Below are positions 7,411 through 14,736 of a DNA stretch of 64,000 bases, piece after piece. Made by a program: the position numbers and the translations under genes. Source of the stretch: JBFWMG01 sp050251715 (GTDB lineage Bacteria; Desulfobacterota; Desulfovibrionia; Desulfovibrionales; Desulfovibrionaceae); assembly GCA_050251715.1 (NCBI GenBank), contig JBFWMG010000008.1:1-64000 (forward strand), given 5' to 3'. Every line of letters begins with the position of its first letter. Within the stretch, counting starts at the first letter, position 1. The notes under the pieces are model-generated. The model saw only the letters and a list, made by a program, of their open reading frames with translations, had not been told where the DNA came from and made no database searches.

Positions 7411-8712
7411 ATGTCGCAATACCGTTTCATCCCCCAACTCAGCGCGGACGAACTGGCGAAACGCCAACTCGAAGGTCTCAAGTGGACCGTGGCCCACGCC
7501 TTTGCGGGCAGCCCCTTCTACCGGGAGCGGCTCATGAACGAAGGCCTGGAGCCCGAGGACATCAAGACCCTGGAGGATCTTCAGCGCCTGCCCTGCACAA
7601 CGGCCGACCACCTCAAGGAGGGCTACCCCCTGCCCCTCCTGTCCGTGCCCGAGGAGGACGTGGTGCGCATCCATGGCTCCAGCGGCACCACCGGCAAGCG
7701 CAAGATCCTTGCCTACACCCAGCGCGACATCGACGCCTGGAAGGACATGTTCGCCCGCTGCTACGAATTGGCGGGCCTCACCACCCTCGACCGCGTGCAG
7801 ATTTGCGTGGGCTACGGCCTGTGGACCGCGGGCGCGGGCTTTCAACTGGGCTGCGAGCGGTTCGGCGCCATGGCCCTGCCCATCGGCCCCGGCAACATGG
7901 AAATCCAACTCCAGCTGCTCACCGACCTCAAGCCCACCTGCCTCTGCTCCACCGCCTCCATGGCCTTTCTCATGGGCGAGGAAGTGGAGCGCAACGGCCT
8001 GCTGGACAAGATCGCCCTGAAAAAATGCATCTTTGGCGCGGAAGCCCACAGCCCCAAGATGCGCAAGCTCTTCGAGGAAAAACTCGGCCTCGAGGACAGC
8101 TTCGACATCGCGGGCATGACCGAGCTCTACGGCCCCGGCACGGGCCTTGAATGCGCGGCCCACGCGGGCATCCACTACTGGGCCGACATGTTCATCCTCG
8201 AAATCCTCGACCCCGACACCCTCAAGCCCGTGGCGCCCGGCGAGGTGGGCGAGATGGTGGTGACCACCCTGAGCAAGGAGGCGTCGCCCCTCATCCGCTA
8301 CCGCACCCGCGACCTGACCCGCCTCATCCCCGGCGCCTGCGCCTGCGGCGTGACCTCGCCCCGCCACGACAGGATCATGGGCCGCTCCGACGACATGATT
8401 ATCTACCGGGGCGTCAACATCTACCCCGGCCAGATCGTGGCGGTGCTCGACACCTTCAAGGACGTGAGCTCCGAATACCAGATCCACCTGCACCGCGAGG
8501 GGGGCCGCGACACCATGCTGGTCAAGGTGGAACGCAGGCCCGAGGCCAGCGCCGACCACGACCAGGATCTGGCCAAGACCGTGGGGCACGCCCTGCACAA
8601 ATCCCTGCTCGCCCGCGCCAATGTGGAGATCGTGGATCCCGGCGAGTTGCCGCGCTCCTTTGGCAAGTCCAAGCGCGTCATCGACGACCGGTACAACGAC
8701 TGCGCCTGCTAG
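7411..8712 (+). CDS. Phenylacetate-CoA ligase family protein (PaaK-like)
   Basis: A 433-residue acyl-adenylate-forming enzyme. The nucleotide loop is SSGTTGKRK (~90-98). Later motifs are YGLWTAGAGFQ, GAEAHSP, MTELYGPG, the motif RYRTRDLTRL, a CACG pair and GRSDDMIIYRGVNIYPGQI. It would join an aryl or acyl acid to CoA using ATP. In anaerobes such enzymes often work with indolepyruvate ferredoxin oxidoreductase on amino-acid-derived arylacetates, but no iorAB is in view and the substrate is not defined by sequence. The ATG follows ACGGAGGCCTGGCC. Its TAG stop is the left border of repeat element copy 1. Confidence 0.88.
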   Translation: MSQYRFIPQLSADELAKRQLEGLKWTVAHAFAGSPFYRERLMNEGLEPEDIKTLEDLQRLPCTTADHLKEGYPLPLLSVPEEDVVRIHGSSGTTGKRKILAYTQRDIDAWKDMFARCYELAGLTTLDRVQICVGYGLWTAGAGFQLGCERFGAMALPIGPGNMEIQLQLLTDLKPTCLCSTASMAFLMGEEVERNGLLDKIALKKCIFGAEAHSPKMRKLFEEKLGLEDSFDIAGMTELYGPGTGLECAAHAGIHYWADMFILEILDPDTLKPVAPGEVGEMVVTTLSKEASPLIRYRTRDLTRLIPGACACGVTSPRHDRIMGRSDDMIIYRGVNIYPGQIVAVLDTFKDVSSEYQIHLHREGGRDTMLVKVERRPEASADHDQDLAKTVGHALHKSLLARANVEIVDPGELPRSFGKSKRVIDDRYNDCAC

Positions 8713-8815
8713 CGCATTTAAGTCTTGAAACAAGACTCGCCCCTGAAACAATGTCCCATTGTTTCAGGGAAATGCACAAGAGCATCTAAGCCCTTTCAAG
8801 GGTAAAATGCTCTAG
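8710..8815 (+). repeat. Triple-hairpin dispersed repeat, copy 1
   Basis: First of five copies of a ~105-bp element: GCGCATTT, hairpin A (GTCTTG-AAA-CAAGAC), hairpin B (12-bp stem CCTGAAACAATG / CATTGTTTCAGG), AAATGC closing the outer stem, then hairpin C starting GAGCATCT and ending ATGCTCTAG. CTAG occurs at both ends (8709-8712 and 8812-8815). The left TAG is the stop codon of the PaaK-like gene. Hairpins A and B differ in sequence from the other copies but keep perfect pairing. Confidence 0.85.
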
Positions 8816-8890
8816 CCGGGGGAGCCTGCCGTGGCGCCGCGCGCTGGTAGGCCGGTGTGCGGGGGGCTGTAACACTATGATGTTCAGGAG

Positions 8891-8917
8891 GCCAGCGAGG
8901 CGACTCGCTGGCTTTTT
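8891..8917 (+). terminator. Intrinsic terminator
   Basis: A 9-bp perfect stem GCCAGCGAG/CTCGCTGGC with a 4-base loop is followed by TTTTT. It lies between convergent genes (PaaK-like on plus, the acyl-CoA synthetase fusion on minus), about 180 bp after the ligase stop. Confidence 0.8.
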
Positions 8918-9042
8918 GCTGCGCACGGGAGAACGCCGTGCCGCAGCCCATTCCCGAAGTTCCGGCTGGGGCCGCCCGCCTCCGGTTTCCATGAGGCGTC
9001 CCCCCCGTCGCCGTCAGCCCCGTGCGGGTTTGATGCTCGGGG

Positions 9043-11844
9043 CTAGGGGCGGCGGCGTCCAGCGCCTTTGCGGGGTGTTGGTTGGGAACGGATGGGGGGC
9101 GCGGGCTGGGTGGAGGAGGGGCCGCAGCCATTGTCACAGCCCAACTCCAGCATGCCGAGATCCTTGTCCAGCGCGCATTCGCCGCTGTCCAGGCTGCGGC
9201 GGGAGGCGAAGCCGAGCTTGCGGCCCAGGGCGAGCATGTGCGCGTTTTCCGGCAGCACCACGCCGCGCACGTGGTGGATGCCTTGCTGCCTGGCGCGGCA
9301 CAGGCAGTCGCGCAGGAGTTCCGCGCCCACGCCCTTGCCCTGCCACGCGTCGCCCACCATGACCGAAAACTCGGCGTTCACGCCGTCCAGTTCGGTGATG
9401 ACGCGGGCCACGCCCAGCATCCGCTCCACGCCGTCCACATCGGCAATGGCCACCAGGGCTATTTCGCGGTCGTAGTCCACCTGGGTAAAGCGCACCAGCA
9501 TGTCGTGGGGGAGCTGGCGCAGGGGGCGGAAAAAGCGGAAGTATACGCTCTGGTTGGACAGGGAGGCGAACAGCGCGTCAAAGAGGTCGGCGTCTTCGGG
9601 CCGGATGGGGCGCACCAGGATGTCCACGCCCCCGGCGGTGCGCACGCGCCGCTCATAGTGGGCCGGGTAGGGGCTGATGACGCAGTGCAGGGGCGGGGGC
9701 GTGGGGTTGGGACGCACGACGATGCGCGCGTCGAGGGCCGCCACGTCCTGGGACCACACCAGCAGCGGGTTCACGTCCAGTTCGGCGATGCAGGGAAAAT
9801 CCGTGACCAGGGCCGAAAGGCCGATGATCGCGTCTTCGAGGGGGGCTCGGTCCACGGGCGGCAGGCCACGGAATCCGGACAGGAGGCGGCCCGCGCGTGT
9901 GGCGTCCACCAGCCGCGAGACAAGCGGCCTGTTGAGGGGGGGCAGGGCCATGGCGGTGTCGTGCAGGATTTCCGTTGCCGTGCCCCCCGCGCCGAACAGG
10001 ATGAGCGGCCCGAAGTCCGGGTCGAGGCGCGCGCCCAGGATGCACTCGGGGTAGGGGCTGGTGCGCATGGGCTGCACCGTGACGCCGTCCAGCACGGCGT
10101 CCGGCCTGGCCTTGGAAACCTTGGCCATGATGGCCGCAAAGGCGAAACGCACGGCGGACACGCTGGCCAGTCCCAGCACCACGCCCCCCACGTCGGACTT
10201 GTGCGTGATGTCGGGCGAGGCGATCTTGAGCGCCACGGGGAAGCCCAGCGCCTCGGCGGCGCGCGCCGCCTCACCCGCCGTATAGGCCATGGTGCAGGGC
10301 ACGCAGGGCACGCCATAGGCGGCCAGCACGGCCTTGGATTCGGCCTCGGTGAGCAGGCCGCCCTGGCGGGCAAGGCCCGCCTCCAGCAACAGGCGCGCCT
10401 GGTCGCGGTCGGGGGGCGCGCCGGGGGCGTGGCGCGGGGGAATTTCCCACAGCGCCTCCAGGTTGCGGGCGTGGTGGTGCAGATTCATGAAGGCGCGCAC
10501 GGCGCGTTCAGGCGTGTCAAAGGCCGCCACCTCGGCCAGGCGGCACGAGGCTCTGCCCCGTTCGGCCAGCGGCCCGCCCAGCCAGCAGGTCATGACCGGC
10601 TTGCGCGGCGCCGCCGTGGCACCGCCCTGCGCGGTGTGCAGCGCGGCCACCAGGGCGTGGGCGGTCTCCTCGGGGCCGGAGATGGCCTGCGCCACCCACA
10701 TGGCCAGCACGCCCTCCACCTCGGGGGCGTCCAGGAGGATGCGCAAGGCCTTGGCATAGCGCTCAGGCGTGGCGTCGCCCAGCATGTCCACGGGGTTGCC
10801 CTGGCTCCAGTGGGGAGGCAGCACCGCGTTGAGCCGCGCCAGGGTGGCGGGTTCCAGCACGGCTGGTTCCTCGCCGTGATCGGCCAGGGCGTCCACGGCC
10901 AGCACGCCGGGACCGCCCGCGTTGGTCAGCACGGCCAGGGCGGGCCGCCGGGGCCGCACGCCCCGCGCCACGATCTCGGCGCAGTCGAAAAGTTCCTCAA
11001 AGGTACGCACGCGCACCACGCCCGCGCGGGCGAATGCCGCGTCATAGGCCGCGTCGTTGCCCGCCATGGCGCCGGTGTGCGAGGCTGCGGCCAAGGTGCC
11101 CGCCCGGCTGCGCCCGGCCTTGAGCACGATGATGGGCTTGGTGCGCGACACGGAGCGGGCCGCGCTCATGAAATGCCGCGCCCGGCCCACCTGCTCCATG
11201 TAAATGAGGATGCACGCCACCTCCGGCAGGCTGCCCAGGTAGTCGATCATGTCGCCCCAGTTCACGTCGAGCATGCATCCCAGGCTCATGAAATGGCTGA
11301 AGCCGATGCGCACACGGTCGCACAGGTCGAGCACCGCGGTGCACACCGCGCCGGACTGGGACACAAAGGCCATGTTGCCGGGCCGGGGCATGGTGGTGGC
11401 GAATGTGGCGTTGAGGTGCGCGCGGGCACAGATGATGCCCAGGCAGTTGGGGCCGACCACGCGGATGCCGGAGGGGGCGGCGGCGTCCAGAAGGCGTTGT
11501 TCGGTGTCGCGGCCAGCGGGACCGGACTCGCCGCCGCCGCTGGACAGGATCACCACCCCGGCCGCGCCCATGCGCCCGGCGGCGGCCACGGTTTCGGGAG
11601 CGGAAATAATGGGGGCGGCGTGGATCACCAAATCCACGTCGCCCCCTATATCCTCCAGCGACGGCACCGCCGGCAGGTCCAGCACCGTGCGCCGGTTGGA
11701 ATTGACAGGATGGATGGCTCCCGCGAAGCCGTGGCGGCGCAGATTGTCCACCACCGCCCTGCCCACCGCCCCCAGGCGGTCCGTGGCCCCCACAATGGCC
11801 ACGGACCGGGGGTGGAAGAGGGTGTCGAGACCATGAATGCTCAT
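9043..11844 (-). CDS. NDP-forming acyl-CoA synthetase fused to GNAT acetyltransferase
   Basis: A 933-residue fusion. Residues ~5-130 are a CoA-binding Rossmann domain (LFHPRSVAIVGATDRLG). Succinyl-CoA-synthetase-like domains follow, with VGPNCLGI, VSQSGAV and ASHTGAMAG. An ATP-grasp region spans ~475-700 (GFPVALKIASPDITHKSDVGG), and a GNAT acetyltransferase domain spans ~730-890 (VMVGDAWQGKGVGAELL). The architecture matches the PatZ/Pat-type protein lysine acetyltransferases or bifunctional acetate-CoA ligases. Which activity dominates cannot be read from sequence. The ATG of MSIHGLDTLF is preferred over an upstream TTG because the CoA-binding domain starts there. It stands alone on the minus strand with no cotranscribed partner visible. 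Confidence 0.85.
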   Translation of the reverse strand: MSIHGLDTLFHPRSVAIVGATDRLGAVGRAVVDNLRRHGFAGAIHPVNSNRRTVLDLPAVPSLEDIGGDVDLVIHAAPIISAPETVAAAGRMGAAGVVILSSGGGESGPAGRDTEQRLLDAAAPSGIRVVGPNCLGIICARAHLNATFATTMPRPGNMAFVSQSGAVCTAVLDLCDRVRIGFSHFMSLGCMLDVNWGDMIDYLGSLPEVACILIYMEQVGRARHFMSAARSVSRTKPIIVLKAGRSRAGTLAAASHTGAMAGNDAAYDAAFARAGVVRVRTFEELFDCAEIVARGVRPRRPALAVLTNAGGPGVLAVDALADHGEEPAVLEPATLARLNAVLPPHWSQGNPVDMLGDATPERYAKALRILLDAPEVEGVLAMWVAQAISGPEETAHALVAALHTAQGGATAAPRKPVMTCWLGGPLAERGRASCRLAEVAAFDTPERAVRAFMNLHHHARNLEALWEIPPRHAPGAPPDRDQARLLLEAGLARQGGLLTEAESKAVLAAYGVPCVPCTMAYTAGEAARAAEALGFPVALKIASPDITHKSDVGGVVLGLASVSAVRFAFAAIMAKVSKARPDAVLDGVTVQPMRTSPYPECILGARLDPDFGPLILFGAGGTATEILHDTAMALPPLNRPLVSRLVDATRAGRLLSGFRGLPPVDRAPLEDAIIGLSALVTDFPCIAELDVNPLLVWSQDVAALDARIVVRPNPTPPPLHCVISPYPAHYERRVRTAGGVDILVRPIRPEDADLFDALFASLSNQSVYFRFFRPLRQLPHDMLVRFTQVDYDREIALVAIADVDGVERMLGVARVITELDGVNAEFSVMVGDAWQGKGVGAELLRDCLCRARQQGIHHVRGVVLPENAHMLALGRKLGFASRRSLDSGECALDKDLGMLELGCDNGCGPSSTQPAPPIRSQPTPRKGAGRRRP

Positions 11845-11911
11845 GGCAGGCCACCCCGTCTGCGCCCTGCACAAGGGCGGAGGGATTTACACATGGCGAC
11901 GTCCTGGGCCG

Positions 11912-12676
11912 TCAGCGCTTGGCATGCGTCAGATTCTGCACCATGTCTTCCAGTTCGTTGCCCAGGCGCTTCAGTTCGCGGGCCAGGACGGCGCGCCGTT
12001 CCGCCGGGGCATAGGCGACCATGTCCAGCAGTTGCCGCCGCACCCACTTGAGGTAGCGCACCTCCTCGCAGCTTTCGGGCGGGTTGTCGCCCGCACACAG
12101 GCAGCGCTTCACCTGCTGGAACTGATCCAGCATCTTTTGCGGAGAGGTCTGCCGCGCAATGGCCACCAGCACGTCCCGGTTCCAGCCCGCGTCGTCGCGG
12201 CATTCGTCCAGGATCTCCTGGGGCAGCTTGGTGATGGTGAGGGTTTCCTTGATGTGCGCCACATCCTTGCCAAGCGCCTGGGACAACTGCTCGTAGGTGT
12301 AGCGGTAGGCCAGCGCCTGGCGCAGCGCCTCGGCCTCCTGCACGGCGGTCAGGTCGCCCAGCATGAGGTTGCGGGCAAACGCCACTTCGCAGTTGGGCCG
12401 GTTGCAATAGACGCCGGGAATGGTCTTCATGCCCGAACGCTTGGCCGCGAAATAGCGGCGCCCACCCAGGAGCAGCACAGGCACGCCGTCGTCATCGAGC
12501 CGGAAAAAGACCGGTTGGAAGAACCCATGCTCCTTGATGGCCTGGGAGAGCTTCTCAATGACCACTTCCTCGTCGAAGTGGGCCTTGGGCTGGCCCGGAT
12601 CGAGCCGTATGGTGTCCAGATCCAGGTCGTACACCTTGCCGTTGACGTAGTCGGTTCCACATGTCTGGGCGTTCAT
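11912..12676 (-). CDS. Stand-alone ParB/Srx-like protein
   Basis: A 254-residue protein with a ParB-type N-terminal region: VYDLDLDTIRLDPGQPK, then VLLLGGRRYFAAKRSG (the GxRR box, ~80-95). A helix-turn-helix region follows (EAEALRQALAYRYTYEQLSQALGKDVAHIKETL), and a coiled C-terminus. In ParB the GxRR box binds CTP and the HTH binds parS. No parA, rep gene or parS-like dyad is visible nearby, so chromosome segregation is unlikely. A DNA-binding accessory role is possible. The ATG of MNAQTCG is chosen for its AAGGAG site. A longer start would fall inside repeat copy 2. Confidence 0.75.
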   Translation of the reverse strand: MNAQTCGTDYVNGKVYDLDLDTIRLDPGQPKAHFDEEVVIEKLSQAIKEHGFFQPVFFRLDDDGVPVLLLGGRRYFAAKRSGMKTIPGVYCNRPNCEVAFARNLMLGDLTAVQEAEALRQALAYRYTYEQLSQALGKDVAHIKETLTITKLPQEILDECRDDAGWNRDVLVAIARQTSPQKMLDQFQQVKRCLCAGDNPPESCEEVRYLKWVRRQLLDMVAYAPAERRAVLARELKRLGNELEDMVQNLTHAKR

Positions 12677-12712
12677 GCCGCATGCTCCTTGTTGATGGGG
12701 ACCGCCCCATGA

Positions 12713-12814
12713 GAGCATCTTAACTTTGAAAAAGATGAGATGCTCTTATGCATTTTGTTGAAATAATGAAGTATCATTTCAACTCTTCGCATTGTTTCAA
12801 TGCTGAAATGCGCT
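12713..12814 (-). repeat. Triple-hairpin dispersed repeat, copy 2
   Basis: Same element as copy 1 but inverted. On the minus strand it reads GCGCATTTC, hairpin A (GCATTG-AAA-CAATGC), hairpin B (TTGAAATGATA...CATTATTTCAA, imperfect), AAATGCATAAGAGCATCT and AAGATGCTC. It lies between the ParB-like gene (upstream side) and the 3' end of the universal stress gene. The CTAG borders are absent here. Confidence 0.85.
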
Positions 12815-12888
12815 CATATCCGGCCAACGGCCGCATGGGCCGCGCGCCCCGTGGATGGGGCGCGCCCGCCCGATGCGGCGAATACCTA

Positions 12889-13833
12889 TCAGCAGCGCAC
12901 CCACAGCGCGGCTCCCGAAAGCTTGCGGAACAGCGCCTTGGCCACGGAGCCCATGAACAGGGACTGCATGAGGCCGCCGCCCACGCCGGTGCGTCCCGCG
13001 GCCACCACGGCATAGCCGCCATGGTGCGCCTCGCGCAGGATGGTGCCCACCACGTCGTTGTCCCACACCGCCTTGGTGCTGATGCGATCCTCGCTCACGC
13101 CGCGCTTGCGTAAAAGCTCCATGCATATGGTGAAGATACGATGCGGATCAGAGGGACCGATGGAGCTTTCGCGGGTCACGCGCATGAGCGTCACCTTCTG
13201 GTCGGGCGCAATGGACAACATGTCGCCCACATGCTCGGTCATGCGGTAGGCGGCGTCGGAGCCGTCCACGCACAGGAGCACGTTGCGGGCGTCGGATGCG
13301 ACTTCGCTGCAAATCCACAATGGTGCGCGGCAGGAGTTCTCCAGGATTTCCCGGTTCACGTTCACGCGGCCTTCCAGGATGTCGTCCAGCCTGGAACGGC
13401 CCCTGTTGCCCAGGATAATGGCGTCGTAGCGTCCGGTCACGCCTTCGTTGATGATATCCCACACCTTGGATACCTGCTGCGGCCGGATGTTGGCATTCAG
13501 GGCGTTCAGGTCGTGGCCTGACGCGCCAAGAATGGTGCGGGCCGCGTTCATGCCGTCCATGCCTTGCTGTTCGCGCAGGGCGATGGTCTCTTCGTCCATG
13601 GGCATGTCGCCGCTGCGGATGCCCTTGGGGCCGACCATGGGGGTGGTCTTGGGCGGGGTGATATAGAGCAGGGTCAGGTCTATCTTGTCGGTGTTGGAAA
13701 AAAACTGTGACACAAAGCGCACGCTGTACAAATGAGACGCGTTTTCACTGACAGTGAGGAGCAGACGGCGGGTTTCGCCGTTGGATGTGGGGATGCCGGA
13801 TGTCTGGGGATCATGCGCTGTGGTTGTGACCAT
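12889..13833 (-). CDS. Tandem-domain universal stress protein
   Basis: A 314-residue protein with two UspA-like domains. The first (~20-165) has a nucleotide-loop-like IILGNRGRSRLDDILEGRVN. The second (~170-314) has VLLCVDGSDAAYRM and VVAAGRTGVGGGLMQSLFMGSVA. The G-x2-G-x9-G(S/T) pattern is characteristic of ATP-binding Usp proteins. An AAGGAG site precedes the ATG (MVTTTAHDP). It follows the smaller Usp gene on the same strand after a 246-bp gap in which I see no sigma-54 or clear sigma-70 promoter, so cotranscription from the promoter at 14611 is possible. Confidence 0.85.
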   Translation of the reverse strand: MVTTTAHDPQTSGIPTSNGETRRLLLTVSENASHLYSVRFVSQFFSNTDKIDLTLLYITPPKTTPMVGPKGIRSGDMPMDEETIALREQQGMDGMNAARTILGASGHDLNALNANIRPQQVSKVWDIINEGVTGRYDAIILGNRGRSRLDDILEGRVNVNREILENSCRAPLWICSEVASDARNVLLCVDGSDAAYRMTEHVGDMLSIAPDQKVTLMRVTRESSIGPSDPHRIFTICMELLRKRGVSEDRISTKAVWDNDVVGTILREAHHGGYAVVAAGRTGVGGGLMQSLFMGSVAKALFRKLSGAALWVRC

Positions 13834-14079
13834 GTGAATCTCCTTGCTGCGCGTGCACGCACATGTACGGGAAAACCGTCGAGGATACGGTCGGGGCGGC
13901 CGGGCATGGCCGCGTTGCGCGGGGGTGGGCGCTTGCCGCCCCGGCCGTTCCATCTTTCAGTCTCATCGCCTGCTTGCCCCGGCGAAGACGCATCGGTTCC
14001 TTGCCGCCATGCGGCCGCATCGTTTTCAATCAGCCATTGTCAGGGCGCGGCCGTCTTCGGGCGGCGCGCCGTTGTTCCA

Positions 14080-14547
14080 TTACGAGGCGTCGTGTCTGGG
14101 CTGGGGGCCGAAGGGGCGAACCAGCAGCACGGGCGTGGTGCCCGACTTGACCACCTTTTCAGCCACCGACCCGAAGATGACCCGGTCTATGCCGCGCCGG
14201 CCGTGGGTGCCCATGACGATCAGGTCGGCATGCTCCTCCAGGGCCACGTCGCAGATCGCTTCCGGCGCATAGCCGATCTTGACCATGCTGGTGACCTTGA
14301 TGCCCTGGAAATGTTCCTTGAGGCACGCGTCCATGTTCTTGCGTGCGCCGTCCGCGATTTGCCGCACCACGCGCTGCAGGTCCGTGTTGGGGACATACAG
14401 TTCCGCGTAGCGGTTCATGCGCGGGGACACATACAGCAACAACACCTCGGCATCGAATTGCAGGGCCATCTTGCGGGCACATTCGGCCACGGCCTTCACG
14501 GCATCCGAAAAGTCCACGGGACAGAGAATCTTTTTGACGTCGAACAT
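14080..14547 (-). CDS. Universal stress protein UspA family
   Basis: A 155-residue single-domain Usp: FDVKKILCPVDFSDAVKAV at the N-terminus and the ATP-binding loop MGTHGRRGIDRVIFGSVAEKVVKSGTTP at the C-terminal end, giving G-x2-G-x9-GS. Universal stress proteins are cytoplasmic and accumulate under growth arrest or energy limitation. The AGAGGAG site lies 7 bp before the ATG. A near-perfect sigma-54 promoter lies 64 bp upstream, with the shared upstream motif at 14721, so expression should depend on RpoN and an activator. This is unusual for a usp gene. Confidence 0.92.
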   Translation of the reverse strand: MFDVKKILCPVDFSDAVKAVAECARKMALQFDAEVLLLYVSPRMNRYAELYVPNTDLQRVVRQIADGARKNMDACLKEHFQGIKVTSMVKIGYAPEAICDVALEEHADLIVMGTHGRRGIDRVIFGSVAEKVVKSGTTPVLLVRPFGPQPRHDAS

Positions 14548-14610
14548 GGCGTTTCTCCTCTGGTCGTTGCGTACGTGCCAGGGGCGAGCCCCCGGTGATA
14601 TTTCACGAGA

Positions 14611-14626
14611 CGCAAGGGGCGTGCCA
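14611..14626 (-). promoter_or_regulatory. Sigma-54 promoter P1 (usp)
   Basis: On the minus strand this reads TGGCACGCCCCTTGCG, matching the RpoN consensus TGGCACG-N4-TTGC at every conserved base. It drives the universal stress gene whose ATG is 64 bp downstream. The region just upstream (14641-14692) is very AT-rich and could be bent or bind IHF. Confidence 0.92.
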
Positions 14627-14720
14627 GCTGATATGCGAAGCAAAGATGTTTTAATATACTGGAATTATGTAAAAAAAATTAAAAATACAAAGAAGGGCGG
14701 AGCGGACGGGACAGGCCGGG

Positions 14721-14736
14721 TGTCGGCTTTTTTTAC
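14721..14736 (-). promoter_or_regulatory. Candidate activator site (UAS) of P1
   Basis: TGTCGGCTTTTTTTAC starts exactly 95 bp beyond the -24 edge of P1 and matches the sequences at the same offset upstream of P2 and P5 (GTC-R-G and TTTTTAC in identical columns). It overlaps the last codons of the PEP-enzyme-like gene. It is probably an enhancer site for a sigma-54 activator. Confidence 0.65.

Noticed and set aside
9082..12051. 989-codon frame on plus opposite the acyl-CoA synthetase fusion
   Set aside because: The minus strand has complete CoA-binding, ATP-grasp and GNAT motifs; the plus frame is His/Gly/Arg-rich and without motifs.
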